This document shows, in pieces, positions 35,884 through 48,590 of a stretch of 64,000 nt of DNA. The stretch is from positions 744,001-808,000 of the forward strand of contig NZ_JAEKJT010000001.1 of NCBI RefSeq assembly GCF_017303055.1, given 5' to 3'. Position numbers and translations under genes: made by a program. Origin of the DNA: Halomonas litopenaei (GTDB lineage: Bacteria; Pseudomonadota; Gammaproteobacteria; Pseudomonadales; Halomonadaceae). The notes beneath the pieces were generated by a model that saw nothing but the letters and a program-made list of their open reading frames with translations, ran no database searches and was not told where the DNA came from. Position 1 is the stretch's first letter. Every line of letters begins with the position of its first letter.

Positions 35884-36303
35884 TTACGCCGCCTCTTGCT
35901 CGGCGACGCGATAAATCCTCTGCAGCATCGCATTGAGTCCGTTACTACGGGTCGGCGACAGGTGCTTGTCGAGCCCCAGATCCTTGAGAAAATGAGGACT
36001 GGTGGCGAGGATGTCGGATGGCGTGCGCTCATTGTAAATCCGCAGCAGCACCGCAATCAGCCCAGATACGATAGCCGCATCCGAAACGGCAGCGAAGTGC
36101 AGCAGGTCGCCCTGACGCTCGTGGCGCATCCACACATTTGACTGACAGCCCTGGATCTTTAGCTCATCCCGCTTGTCTTCTTCAGCAAAGGGCGGCAGCG
36201 CCTTGCCCATGTCGATGATGTACTGATAGCGATCCATCCAGTTGTCGAACAACTCGAATTCTTCCAGCAGCTCCTGCTGGGCCTGTTCCGCGGTAGTGGT
36301 CAT
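35884..36303 (-). CDS. sufE: SufE family cysteine-desulfurase sulfur acceptor
   Basis: 139-residue cytoplasmic protein that takes persulfide sulfur from SufS-type desulfurase and stimulates it in Fe-S cluster assembly. The acceptor cysteine is C53 in IQGCQSNVW, within the typical LPPFAEEDKRDELKIQGCQ region; SDAAIVSGLIAVLLRIYN follows. The start MTTTAEQ is preceded by gggag 6 bases upstream; an in-frame ATG 14 codons earlier lacks one. No sufBCDS genes are beside it, so it is a solitary copy. Confidence 0.93.
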   Translation of the reverse strand: MTTTAEQAQQELLEEFELFDNWMDRYQYIIDMGKALPPFAEEDKRDELKIQGCQSNVWMRHERQGDLLHFAAVSDAAIVSGLIAVLLRIYNERTPSDILATSPHFLKDLGLDKHLSPTRSNGLNAMLQRIYRVAEQEAA

Positions 36304-36673
36304 GGAAACTCCCTGAAATAGCTCGCGCCAGTATACCTTTACCACGCCCCCGGCGTCGTCCCTCCCGCGGCCACCCTTCTACTGCGAACATGAAGACCAA
36401 CCGCGGACATGAAGACGACAGCGAGCGTGCTAGACTGTAGCCGCTTTACCCCCAGCGATGAATGCATGGTATCGCTATCGGCGATAAGCCAGGCTCGGAA
36501 ACGCTCGACCATGCTCCATTGTCGGTAACATCGGATACCTGGCCACAACGTGGTGACTCGCTGTGATGCGTCGACTTGATGTCTCGGTCGTAATACATCG
36601 GGCATGACAACCCGGTTATAACGGCCGGGTATTCGCCACTCGTTCTGGCAAGTAGGTGTTAGCGGCCCGGTTT

Positions 36674-36750
36674 CACGAGCTGGGCTTTTCAGAAACGGGC
36701 TTTTCAGAGCTGGGCTTTCAGAACTGGGCATTTTAGAACTGGGCTTTAGC
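36674..36750. repeat. Degenerate tandem repeat, about 15-bp unit, five copies
   Basis: Units start at 36674, 36690, 36705, 36719 and 36735 and follow cagagctgggctttt with length 14-16. The array ends 18 bp before a small membrane-protein gene, so it forms part of its upstream region. The remaining stretch 36304-36673 shows nothing else that I can support. Confidence 0.85.
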
Positions 36751-36767
36751 GCCGCCACGGAGTCTAT

Positions 36768-37196
36768 ATGGCAGAACACCCTCCCGAAGGACCGGGAAAA
36801 CGACAGCCCCGCGACCGTCGGCTTGCCGCTCTCGAGAAGCAACTTGACCGCTACCTGGAAGACGCTCGCTCGCGCCATGCCTTGGCTGGCAAGGAAACGC
36901 CTGAGCACGAACGTGGGCTGACATCGCAGCAACTGGAAGACATCATCGCGCACCTGGCCGCCCAGCGACGGGCCAAGCGTGCGGCAATCCTGACCAATTT
37001 GCTTGACCTGGCGGACCGAGCAGGCACCACCGTGGGTGCATTGTCCTTGATCGCCCTGTTCTTTGCCGACAAGGACAGTCATGCCACCCTGGTCGTGGCC
37101 AACACCGCAAAGCCGCTATGGGGTGCCTGTATTGGCTTCGGGCTCGCACTCGTGGCATCCTATGCAAAGGCCCTGCTGACCTGGAGGGATAAGTAA
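36768..37196 (+). CDS. Small membrane protein of unknown function
   Basis: 142 residues, not recognised. The first 80 residues are charged and helical (RRLAALEKQLDRYLEDARSRH onward, likely a short coiled coil), followed by two hydrophobic helices: about 84-100 (TTVGALSLIALFFA) and 115-135 (LWGACIGFGLALVASYAKALL). A ggag site lies 7 bases before the ATG. Its stop codon overlaps the ATG of the next, tiny gene by one base, so the two are coupled and may form one complex in the inner membrane. Confidence 0.72.
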   Translation: MAEHPPEGPGKRQPRDRRLAALEKQLDRYLEDARSRHALAGKETPEHERGLTSQQLEDIIAHLAAQRRAKRAAILTNLLDLADRAGTTVGALSLIALFFADKDSHATLVVANTAKPLWGACIGFGLALVASYAKALLTWRDK

Positions 37197-37354
37197 TGAC
37201 CTTTCACATCGCCATGCTGATCATGCTGGCCGCCACACTGGCACTTGCCGTGGCAGCCTACCAGCTAGATCGCGGCTACAAGTCAGACGTCAAGGCACTG
37301 ACCGAGCACGCCGATCGCTATCTCGCGCGTAAGCGCGGCCATTTCAGGCCCTGA
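37196..37354 (+). CDS. 52-residue single-pass membrane protein
   Basis: Short gene overlapping the preceding stop codon by one base (taATG). The protein begins MTFHIAMLIMLAATLALAV with one clear N-terminal helix (about residues 3-21) and continues with a short, charged cytoplasmic tail rich in Lys, Arg and Asp. Support is the tight coupling, the well-formed membrane helix and the lack of any competing frame. No family is recognised. It could be a regulator or stabiliser of the protein encoded just upstream. Confidence 0.6.
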   Translation: MTFHIAMLIMLAATLALAVAAYQLDRGYKSDVKALTEHADRYLARKRGHFRP

Positions 37355-37443
37355 AACCGTTCTGTCAGATTGTTCCTGAAACCAGTCCTCGTAGAACCCA
37401 GCCTCTGAAATCCCAGCCAGACGCCTGGCCATGCTGGCCATGG

Positions 37444-38595
37444 CTAACGCGTCAATCGGTGCAGGGACTGCTGACGGTGCCACTCTTCATCTTCCGAGTG
37501 AAGGTAGATCGCCGTTGTGTCCAGGCGTGAATGACGCGCAGTCTCAGCCAGGTAGCGCAGCTCCACCCCGGCCTGGGCCTGATGGGTCAGCCCGGTATGC
37601 CTCAGCCAGTGTGGCGTAGCCTCGCGCAGTTGGGCAACGTAGCGCGCCTCACCGCCCTCCTCTTCCAGCGCCTCTGCTGCCTCGCGAAAGGTCTGGCGAA
37701 TCATCCGATAGAGCTGGTTGTCGCCCAGCGGTGTCTGGCCATCGAGTCGACGCAAGATCGGACCTTGCGCTGTGCCCAAGGCATCTGACACTCCATAGAG
37801 CGAGCGGGCTTCCTCCAACAGCTCCTGCATGTCTGGTGGTACCGGAATCTGGGCAAACTTTTGCCCCTTGCCGACGACCTGCCACCACCACCGCCCCTCT
37901 CTCGAAACGATGTCATCAAAGCGTGCGGCGCTCATTTCGCTGATGCGCGGGGCCAATAGATAGCCAAAACCCAGTATCAGCCTGCGCCTGAACCAAAGGT
38001 AGCGCATGCGCTGCGTCGCCAGTAAAGGCAACGGGCGACTCGCCCAGGACCATAGCCAGTCCCATAACGCACGCTCCAGATAGCGTTCGATCCTGCGCTG
38101 GCCATTATTGAGCCTCCGCCGCTTGTCGCGCATCAATCGAAACGGATTGCGCGACAGCCAACCGGCCTCCACCAGCCAGGCCATCATGCCCTGCAGGATC
38201 ACCAGGCTCTGGCGCCGACTCGACGGTGACAGAGGCCCGCGAAAGGGCCTCCAGCGTGGATCTTGGCGCGGCCTGGTCGGCCCAACCCAGTGCTCCGCAG
38301 GCACCGGGTTGGCCAGGAATCGTTCGAACTCGTCGATGTCGGCGCGACGCAAACCCGCGAGGACCTGCTGGCGCTCGGCCAGCCACAGCAGCAGCCGCTC
38401 AGCCTCCCGTCGGTAGGCCCTGAGGGTTTGCGGGCTTGCCGCGTACTCCTGCAACCAGCAGGTGACAGCCTCCCAGTCGTCATTAGCCTCGATTAGCGCG
38501 CCTGGGCGATCCGCCTCCCGCGCTGCCAGCCACTGAGAAGACTCCGCGCGCCAGGCAGCCATGCCACCTCCGCCAGATCTGTCGTTATCTGCCAT
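37444..38595 (-). CDS. Tyrosine recombinase (phage-integrase family)
   Basis: 383-residue site-specific recombinase. An N-terminal SAM-like core-binding domain (about 35-150) is followed by the catalytic domain with R217 (APRISEMS), K243 (VVGKGQK), H329-x2-R332 (HWLRHTGLTH), H355 (ARHSRLDT) and the nucleophile Y364 (TAIYLH), so all active-site residues are present. It is not flanked by phage genes or a tRNA. It is divergent from a KfrA-like gene, with a palindrome between them. An alternative start at Met12 has a better ribosome site (ggagg). Its DNA target is unknown. Confidence 0.88.
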   Translation of the reverse strand: MADNDRSGGGGMAAWRAESSQWLAAREADRPGALIEANDDWEAVTCWLQEYAASPQTLRAYRREAERLLLWLAERQQVLAGLRRADIDEFERFLANPVPAEHWVGPTRPRQDPRWRPFRGPLSPSSRRQSLVILQGMMAWLVEAGWLSRNPFRLMRDKRRRLNNGQRRIERYLERALWDWLWSWASRPLPLLATQRMRYLWFRRRLILGFGYLLAPRISEMSAARFDDIVSREGRWWWQVVGKGQKFAQIPVPPDMQELLEEARSLYGVSDALGTAQGPILRRLDGQTPLGDNQLYRMIRQTFREAAEALEEEGGEARYVAQLREATPHWLRHTGLTHQAQAGVELRYLAETARHSRLDTTAIYLHSEDEEWHRQQSLHRLTR

Positions 38596-38734
38596 TGATA
38601 AAGCCCGTCACCACCATGGATTGAACACCCTCCCTGCCCCTTCCATGCTGCCCCTACAGCGACAATTATTCAAGATAAGGCGCGTAATCTTGATTTTTCA
38701 GGCGTTATCATAAATATTATTACGTTTACGTATG

Positions 38735-38750
38735 TAGTGTAATTACACTA
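38735..38750. promoter_or_regulatory. Perfect 16-bp palindrome between recombinase and KfrA-like genes
   Basis: TAGTGTAATTACACTA, identical to its reverse complement, in an A+T-rich stretch. A partial palindrome tacgtttacgta lies 12-23 bp to its left. KfrA-type proteins bind palindromes at their own promoter, so this is a strong candidate operator; the promoters of both divergent genes should overlap it. Confidence 0.7.
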
Positions 38751-38889
38751 GAATCGTCGCATGCACAGCGCTGAGGCGATGGGCCGCGGTCGCCGCCGTG
38801 GCCAATGGACACACTGGATCGTAGTCAGCACCCCCGCATTCAGGCATGATCTGCCGCTGGCGCTAACATGCCCGCTCAAGGAGACCCCG

Positions 38890-39924
38890 ATGGCCCGCAC
38901 AGGGATTACCTACGACGACGTACAGCGAGCGGTGGACACTCTGCTGAAGCAGCAGGAAGCCCCTAGCGTTCAGAAGATCCGCGAAGTGCTTGGGACTGGC
39001 AGCTTCACCACCATCAGCGAGCATCTGCGCGAATGGCGGTCTCGGCGTGAGGAGCGGCGTGATGTGCCACCGCCTCAGGGGATGCCCGCAGAACTCGTGT
39101 CACTGGCAGAAGAGTTATGGACCAAGGCACAGGAAGCGGCAGCCGAGAACCTCGCCCATTACCGCCAGGAAGCTGACCGTAACGTCGAGGCGGCACTGGA
39201 GAAGGTCGCTACCGCCCACCGTCGCGCGGAAGACGCGGAGCAGCGCGAGAGCGCCCTTGCTGCCCACCTTTCCTCGGTGGAAGCGCGCCTGCAGGAGGCT
39301 GCCAGTGAGGCGGCTCACCTGACATCGGCAAAGCAGGGACTGGAGGAGCTGCTGACCAAGGAGCGCGAGCGCCGTAGCCAGCAACAGGATCAACTCGAGC
39401 GCCTGCAACAGGACAAGGAGCAGGAAGCAAGGGAATTCCAGCGTGCGCTGGAGGAGCAGCAGCAACAGCAGCGCGAGAAGCTCGCCCAGGAAGAGCAGCG
39501 TCACGAAGCGGCAGAGGCACGCCTGATGGCGATGCTGGACGAAGCCCGTCGCGAGCGACAGGCGCTGGAGAAATCCCATGCCCAGCGCTTGAAGCAAGCC
39601 GAGCAGCGCCACGACACGCTACAGCAGCAGCTACACGCCCTGCGCGGGGAGCTTGCGGATGAGGAAAAACGGCATCGAGAAACGCAGCTGGAGCGATCTC
39701 GTTCGGAAGAGGCGCTGCGCGCACGCGGACATGAAGTGGATTTGCTCAACGAACGCATCGAGGAGCAGCGTCGCCTGATAGCGAGCCACACAGAGCGACT
39801 GAAGGGACTGGAAGAAAAGCTCGACGAGAAGATCTGGGCGCTGGCTCGGCAGCAGCGGGAGCAAGATGCTGCCTCACCAAATGATGAATCCAAGCTCAAG
39901 CGAGACCAAGGCCGCGACAGCTGA
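38890..39924 (+). CDS. KfrA-like DNA-binding protein with long coiled coil
   Basis: 344 residues. An N-terminal KfrA-type winged helix (about 3-115, with ITYDDVQRAVDTLLKQ and TGSFTTISEHLREWR) is followed by an almost unbroken coiled coil of Glu, Gln, Arg and Ala (about 120-325). Plasmid KfrA binds its own promoter and helps partition; chromosomal forms of this kind are less well understood. The ATG at 38890 follows aaggag by 6 bases; the frame upstream is open to 38761 but without a site. Divergent from the recombinase gene, which suggests joint control. A bidirectional terminator follows. Confidence 0.87.
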   Translation: MARTGITYDDVQRAVDTLLKQQEAPSVQKIREVLGTGSFTTISEHLREWRSRREERRDVPPPQGMPAELVSLAEELWTKAQEAAAENLAHYRQEADRNVEAALEKVATAHRRAEDAEQRESALAAHLSSVEARLQEAASEAAHLTSAKQGLEELLTKERERRSQQQDQLERLQQDKEQEAREFQRALEEQQQQQREKLAQEEQRHEAAEARLMAMLDEARRERQALEKSHAQRLKQAEQRHDTLQQQLHALRGELADEEKRHRETQLERSRSEEALRARGHEVDLLNERIEEQRRLIASHTERLKGLEEKLDEKIWALARQQREQDAASPNDESKLKRDQGRDS

Positions 39925-39943
39925 CGCGCCCTGTGCTCCATAA

Positions 39944-39975
39944 AAAAAGCGCCGCTCCAGAGAGCGGCGCTTTTT
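39944..39975. terminator. Bidirectional terminator between kfrA-like gene and nfuA
   Basis: aaaaagcgccgct and agcggcgcttttt flank a 6-nt loop; A-run on one side and T-run on the other let it work for both convergent genes. Confidence 0.93.
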
Positions 39976-40046
39976 GCATTCGGCATACAGATGGGTGACG
40001 CCGATGCCTCGCCAGCCATCGCGGCCGACGATCAACTGAGCATGAC

Positions 40047-40637
40047 TTACCGATAATAGGCGTTGGTGGTATCGGTGTGATCGGTGACGTCACGGATACC
40101 GGCAAGCTCGGGAATCCGCTCCATCAAGGTCTTTTCGACCCCTTCCTTTAGCGTCAGGTCGACCGCGGCACAGCCCTGGCAGCCACCACCGAAGGCCAGC
40201 ACGGCCACCTGATCGTCGGTCAGCTGGATCAGCTTGATCTCGCCACCATGGGCGGCCAGGCCCGGGTTGATTTCGCTGTACAGGATGTAATTGATACGAT
40301 CCTCGAGCGGGCTGTCGGCATTGACCTTCGGCATCTTAGCGTTGGGCGCCTTGATCGTCAGCTGCCCACCCATGCGATCCGCATTGAAGTCGACAACGGC
40401 CTCCTCCAGGAACGGAATGCTGTTGGCGTCCAGGTAGACGGCGATCTTGTCGAGCTCAAGCCGCTCGTCACTGGGCTCTTCCTCACCCGGACGACAGTAG
40501 GCCAGACACGTTTCTGCGTAGGGGGTACCCGGCTGGGTGATAAAAATCCGCACCGCAATACCGTCGACGTTCTGCTTCTCGAGCAGTTCGGCCAGGTAAT
40601 CCTGTGCGCTGTCGGTGATCTGGATGTTCTCGCTCAT
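40047..40637 (-). CDS. nfuA: Fe-S biogenesis protein NfuA
   Basis: 196-residue Fe-S carrier that delivers 4Fe-4S clusters to target enzymes. The N-terminal degenerate A-type domain (about 1-95, with [17 protein letters not shown]) is followed by the Nfu domain with the cluster-binding C153-x2-C156 in [11 protein letters not shown]. Length matches E. coli NfuA. It is divergent from metH over 342 bp. Together with sufE it marks a region rich in Fe-S assembly and Fe-S enzyme genes. Confidence 0.95.
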   Translation of the reverse strand: MSENIQITDSAQDYLAELLEKQNVDGIAVRIFITQPGTPYAETCLAYCRPGEEEPSDERLELDKIAVYLDANSIPFLEEAVVDFNADRMGGQLTIKAPNAKMPKVNADSPLEDRINYILYSEINPGLAAHGGEIKLIQLTDDQVAVLAFGGGCQGCAAVDLTLKEGVEKTLMERIPELAGIRDVTDHTDTTNAYYR

Positions 40638-40867
40638 GGCTCTCTCACTGGTTCGCCCCGCCTTGACTCAAGGCTCGTGGCCACTGCGGGTTGGATGACT
40701 GCATGGTAAGCCCAAGCTGGCCCAGACTCAATCCCGAGTAAAACACTCAAGAATGTCTCGCAACGGTGAACGGATCCGGCATCGCGACAACAGCGCCATT
40801 GCCCCTGCCGCCACGGCCAGCGCTTTGGTAAGATGTGCGCCTTTCGAACGGATCCCCCGGCGACTTG

Positions 40868-40951
40868 CCATGTCTGCGCCAATCACATGGGGGCCGAGCC
40901 ACGCCAACGCAAGCGGTGGCATATAAAAAATTCTGCGTCAGTCGACCTGAC
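40868..40951 (+). promoter_or_regulatory. Three consecutive hairpins in the metH leader
   Basis: ccatgt/acatgg (40868-40890), gccac/gtggc (40898-40920) and gtcag/ctgac (40937-40951) follow one another before the metH start. I see no B12-box, so it is not a clear cobalamin riboswitch. The stems are short and could be chance. The rest of the nfuA-metH gap must contain the two divergent promoters. Confidence 0.3.
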
Positions 40952-40979
40952 TAGCGTCCAGCTGGAGACCCACCTTCCC

Positions 40980-44680
<3,701 letters not shown>

Positions 44681-44681
<1 letters not shown>

Positions 44682-46033
44682 TGCGCGTGGCGTCAACCTG
44701 CAAGCTGCTGCCAGAGCTCAGCCGCTGGAACATGATCCTGCGGCTGGCGCTCCCCATCATGGCGGGCATGCTTAGCCAGAGCCTGATGAACCTGGTGGAC
44801 GCCGCTCTGATAGGGCGGCTAGGCGAGACGGAACTGGCCGCCGCAGGGGTGGGAGGGTATGCCATGTTCATGGTCACGGCCTGCCTGTTTGGGCTGTCCT
44901 CCGGAGTCCAGGCCCAGGTTGCCAGGCGTCACGGAGAGGCGGATGTCAGCGCGGGATCTCGCGATCCTCGTGCAGAACCCCTGGTATCTGGACTGGCGCT
45001 GGCCGCCCTGCTTGGTCTGCCTCTCATGCTGCTGTGTCTATGGCAGGCCCCAACCCTCATCGGTTGGCTGAATGATGATGGCGCCGTCTCTGCTCTCGCC
45101 GTGAGCTACTTTCGCTGGCGGGTGATAGCGTTGCTGCCGGTGGCCATGATCTTCTGCTATCGAGGCTACTGGAACGGTATCCAGCAGACCGGGCTGTACC
45201 TGCGCATCATGCTGATCATGCAGGCGGTCAACCTGGTGGCAAGCGTTGGACTCATCTTTGGCTATTGGGGACTGCCGGCCATGGGCGTGAGTGGCGCTGG
45301 CCTGGGCAGCAGCCTGTCGCTGTTAGTCGGTCTCGGCATCTGGGCCTGGCTCAGCCGCCGCGCGGGAACGCCCCGTCGCCCCTGCCCCAGGACACTGGCA
45401 ACGACGCTTCGCCTCGCCACCCCACACTCCTTTCAGCAGCTCTGGTTTGCGGCCGGCTACGCCGTGCTATTCTGGATTCTTGGCCAGATCGATACCGCCA
45501 GCGTCGCGGTCGGCCATGTTCTGGTCAACCTGTCGCTACTGTTGATTCTGCCGGGTGTTGGCCTGGGCATGGCGGCGATGAGTCTAGTGGGGGAAGCGCT
45601 GGGCAATGCCTCGCCGGAAAAGGCCCATCGCTGGGGCTGGGACACGGTCAGGGTGGCCTGGCTACTGCTCGCCCTTCTGGCCCTCCCCATGTTGACGATT
45701 CCCCACGCCGTCCTGGGCCTGTTCCTGCACGAGCCCGACCTGATCACGCTCGGGGTTGCCCCGTTGCGGTTGACCGCCATGATGATCGTGATTGACGCCG
45801 TCGCCCTGGTGTTCACCCAGGCATTGCTGGGTGCCGGGGCCAATCGCACGGTCATGCAGCTGACCCTGGCGTGCCAATGGCTGGTGTTCTTGCCGCTGGC
45901 CTGGTGGTTCGGCGTCCATGAAGGTGCTGGCCTATTGGCGGTATGGTGGTGCCAGCTCGGCTATCGCGCCCTCAATTCACTATGCTTTGCCATCATTTGG
46001 CAACGTCGCCGATGGCAACAACTGGCGGTATGA
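44681..46033 (+). CDS. MATE family multidrug/metabolite exporter
   Basis: 450-residue inner-membrane antiporter with about 12 helices in two MatE halves; first half with LPIMAGMLSQSLMNLVDAALIGRLG, second half starting near PHSFQQLWFAAGYAVLFWILGQID. It belongs to the DinF-like branch, which exports drugs or organic cations in exchange for sodium or protons. The start codon shares one base with the metH stop (tgATG), so it is co-translated with metH. A link to methionine or B12 metabolism is possible but not shown. Confidence 0.9.
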
Positions 46034-46163
46034 GGGTATGCTGACAAGCCTCTTATTACTATTTTCACCCAAACTATAAATATTTATTCTTTTATCGCAT
46101 AATGGCGTGCAGGTAGAGTAACCCGCAACGTCCCGTCATTCCCTGGCTGCAGGAAAGCGCAGA

Positions 46164-47819
46164 ATGTATCGCTACGACAATCATGACCAGACCCTGGTCG
46201 ACGAACGCGTCGCACAGTTCCGTGACCAGATGCGTCGCTATCTCGAAGGCAAGATCAGCGAGGAAGAATTCCTCCCGATTCGGGTGCAGAACGGTCTGTA
46301 CGTGCAGCGTTACGCGCCCATGCTGCGCATCGCGATTCCCTACGGCATGCTGGCCTCTTACCAGCTGCGCAAGCTCGGTGAGCTGGCTGCTCGCTATGAT
46401 CGTGGCTATGGGCATTTCACGACGCGTACCAACCTTCAGCTCAACTGGCCGAAGCTGGAAGACGTGCCTGACATGCTGGCGGAGCTCGCCAGTGTGCAGA
46501 TGCACGCCATCCAGACCAGCGGCAACGATATCCGCAACACCACCACCGACCAGTTCTCCGGCATCGCCGGGGACGAGGAAGTGGATCCGCGGCCTTGGTG
46601 CGAGCTGATTCGCCAGTGGTCGACCTTCCACCCGGAGTTCTACTACCTGCCGCGCAAGTTCAAGATCGCGGTGACCGGCGCTGCCCAGGACCGTGCTGCC
46701 ATTCAGGTGCACGACATCGGCCTCAAGCTGTGGCGCAACGACGCCGGGGACGTGCGCATCAAGGTCCTCGTCGGAGGCGGCCTGGGGCGTACCCCGATGA
46801 TTGGCGAGACGCTCTGCGAAGACCTGCCCTGGCAGCATCTGCTGACGTACCTGGAAGCGGTACTGCGGGTGTACAACCAGTTCGGTCGCCGGGACAACAA
46901 GTTCAAGGCGCGCATCAAGATTCTGACCAAGGCCCTGGGCGTCGACGAAATGCGCCGTCGGGTCGAGGAAGAATGGGCGCACCTGAAGGACGGCGTGCAG
47001 ACCCTCAATCAGCAGGCAGTGGACGACATGGCCGCTCATTTTGTCGATCCGCCCCGCCGTGACGTGGACGCATCGGCCATCGAGGCCTTCGAAGCGTTGC
47101 GCCGCGACAACCGCGCCTTTGCCCGTTTCGTGACCAACAATGTGACCGATCACAAGGTGCCTGGGTACAAGGCCGTCACGCTGTCTCTCAAGCGCAGCGG
47201 ACAGTCGCCTGGTGACGTCACCTCAGAGCAGATGGCGCAGATCGCCGATCTGGCTGACGACTACAGCTTCGGCGAACTGCGTGTGACCCACGAGCAGAAC
47301 CTGGTGCTGTCCGACGTGGCCGTGGACCAGATTGAGGAGCTGTGGCACAAGCTGGAAGCGCTTGGCTTGGCCAACCCCACCGTGGGCACCCTGGCCGATC
47401 TGATCTGCTGCCCTGGCGGTGACTACTGCGCCCTGGCCAACGCCAAGTCAATTCCGGTGGCTCAAGCCATCCAGGAACGCTTCGAAAGCCTCGACTTCCT
47501 GTATGACCTCGGCCCGCTGGACCTCAATATCTCCGGCTGCATGAACGCCTGCGGTCACCATCACGTTGGCCATATCGGTATTCTTGGTGTCGACAAGAAA
47601 GGCGAGGAGTACTACCAGATCTCGCTCGGTGGCAGCCAGGGCAACGAAGCGTCATTGGGCAAGATCCTTGGCCCCTCGTTCTTCCGTGAAGACGTGCCGG
47701 ACGTCATCGACAAGGTGCTCAAGGTGTATGTTGGCGAGCGTCAGCCCGACGAAGCCTTTATCGACACCTATCGCCGTATCGGCCTGAAACCCTTCAAGGA
47801 GTTTGTCTATGCAGCCTGA
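46164..47819 (+). CDS. cysI: Sulfite reductase hemoprotein subunit (CysI-type, stand-alone)
   Basis: 551-residue siroheme/4Fe-4S enzyme that reduces sulfite to sulfide for cysteine synthesis. Ferredoxin-like half-domains (GYGHFTTRTNLQLNWPKL) precede the cofactor cysteines in LICCPGGDYC and SGCMNACGHHHVGHIG. No flavoprotein (cysJ) gene is nearby, and the following DUF934 gene is typical of the cysI type that takes electrons from another donor such as ferredoxin. An A+T-rich region at 46060-46105 should hold its promoter, with a possible -10 CATAAT at 46098. Overlaps the next gene by 11 bp. Confidence 0.93.
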   Translation: MYRYDNHDQTLVDERVAQFRDQMRRYLEGKISEEEFLPIRVQNGLYVQRYAPMLRIAIPYGMLASYQLRKLGELAARYDRGYGHFTTRTNLQLNWPKLEDVPDMLAELASVQMHAIQTSGNDIRNTTTDQFSGIAGDEEVDPRPWCELIRQWSTFHPEFYYLPRKFKIAVTGAAQDRAAIQVHDIGLKLWRNDAGDVRIKVLVGGGLGRTPMIGETLCEDLPWQHLLTYLEAVLRVYNQFGRRDNKFKARIKILTKALGVDEMRRRVEEEWAHLKDGVQTLNQQAVDDMAAHFVDPPRRDVDASAIEAFEALRRDNRAFARFVTNNVTDHKVPGYKAVTLSLKRSGQSPGDVTSEQMAQIADLADDYSFGELRVTHEQNLVLSDVAVDQIEELWHKLEALGLANPTVGTLADLICCPGGDYCALANAKSIPVAQAIQERFESLDFLYDLGPLDLNISGCMNACGHHHVGHIGILGVDKKGEEYYQISLGGSQGNEASLGKILGPSFFREDVPDVIDKVLKVYVGERQPDEAFIDTYRRIGLKPFKEFVYAA

Positions 47820-48354
47820 AGCCACCCTCCAGGACACGCCCCAGCGTCCGCTCATCAAGGAGCGTCGACTGGCTGAGGACTCCTGGGTTCGCCTGGAAGA
47901 CGAAGCCTCTGCCGACCAGCCCAGCAGCATCGTGCGCCTGGACATCTGGCTCGCCGCTGAGCGTCGCGACGACCTGGCCCCCTGGTTGCCCAGCGACACG
48001 GTGCTGGATGACGATACCGTGGCCGAGCTGCGCAAGGCGCCACTGATCGCCATCGACTTTCCCAAGTTCACCGATGGTCGCGGCTACACCCTCGCGCGCG
48101 TGCTGCGGGAACGGTACGGTATCAGCGGGGAAATTCGCGCTGTAGGCGATGTGCTCATCGACCAGCTGTCCTATATGGCTCGCTGTGGCTTCGATGCCTT
48201 CTCCCTGCGCGAAGATCAGATCGTCGAGGATGCGCTGAATGCCTTGACCATCTTTTCCCGCCACTACCAGGTGTCTATCGACAACCCGGAACCGATGTTC
48301 CTTCGCCGCCAGCGTGAAGCGCGTGAGCGCCAGCGTGACACCGCCGTCGCCTGA
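47809..48354 (+). CDS. DUF934 sulfite-reductase-associated protein
   Basis: 181-residue cytoplasmic protein of the DUF934 family, almost always encoded directly after the stand-alone cysI. Typical elements are IAIDFPKFTDGRGYTLARVLRER (seen at about 85-107), the GYGISGEIRAVGDVL-like region and a basic tail rich in Arg. It may assist electron transfer or assembly of sulfite reductase; biochemistry is not settled. The start is the ATG at 47809, with aaggag 7 bases upstream, inside the cysI end. A terminator follows. Confidence 0.92.
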   Translation: MQPEATLQDTPQRPLIKERRLAEDSWVRLEDEASADQPSSIVRLDIWLAAERRDDLAPWLPSDTVLDDDTVAELRKAPLIAIDFPKFTDGRGYTLARVLRERYGISGEIRAVGDVLIDQLSYMARCGFDAFSLREDQIVEDALNALTIFSRHYQVSIDNPEPMFLRRQREARERQRDTAVA

Positions 48355-48425
48355 TACGTCAAACGACGCAGGAGCATTGAACCGCTGATGTGCCAGCACT
48401 GATCTGCTGTCACCTAGGGTTCAAG

Positions 48426-48462
48426 ACAACAGCGCCGCCCAATGGGGCGGCGCTGTTGTTTG
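48426..48462 (+). terminator. Hairpin terminator after cysI-DUF934
   Basis: Fifteen-bp perfect stem acaacagcgccgccc/gggcggcgctgttgt with an aatg loop; a short ttgg follows in place of a long T-run. Confidence 0.8.
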
Positions 48463-48532
48463 GTGAAGCTTATTGACGTAGAGGTTGCTTGTTACCGTCA
48501 GGGTTGGCAGCAAGTCCCCGCCGAGAGGTACT

Positions 48533-48590
48533 GGACACTAGGGGCTAAGGACTGAGGACTAAGGACGAGACACTAAGCACCAGAACTAGC
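48533..48590. repeat. Degenerate tandem repeat, 14-bp unit
   Basis: ggactgaggactaa (48549-48562) and ggacgagacactaa (48563-48576) form the clear core; weaker copies flank them (ggacactaggggctaa before, gcaccagaactagc after). The array lies just past the end of the convergent smrA-type gene. Same period as the arrays at 2256 and 14453, different sequence. Confidence 0.65.

Noticed and set aside
36674-36750. CRISPR-like array
   Set aside because: The units are contiguous tandem copies of about 15 bp without spacers, so it is a minisatellite, not a CRISPR.
37444-38595. Prophage or integrative element anchored by the tyrosine recombinase
   Set aside because: No phage structural, replication or mobilisation genes, no tRNA and no direct-repeat attachment sites are seen around it.
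40638-40979. Cobalamin riboswitch before metH
   Set aside because: No B12 box or the conserved core motifs of the class are visible; only short hairpins are present.
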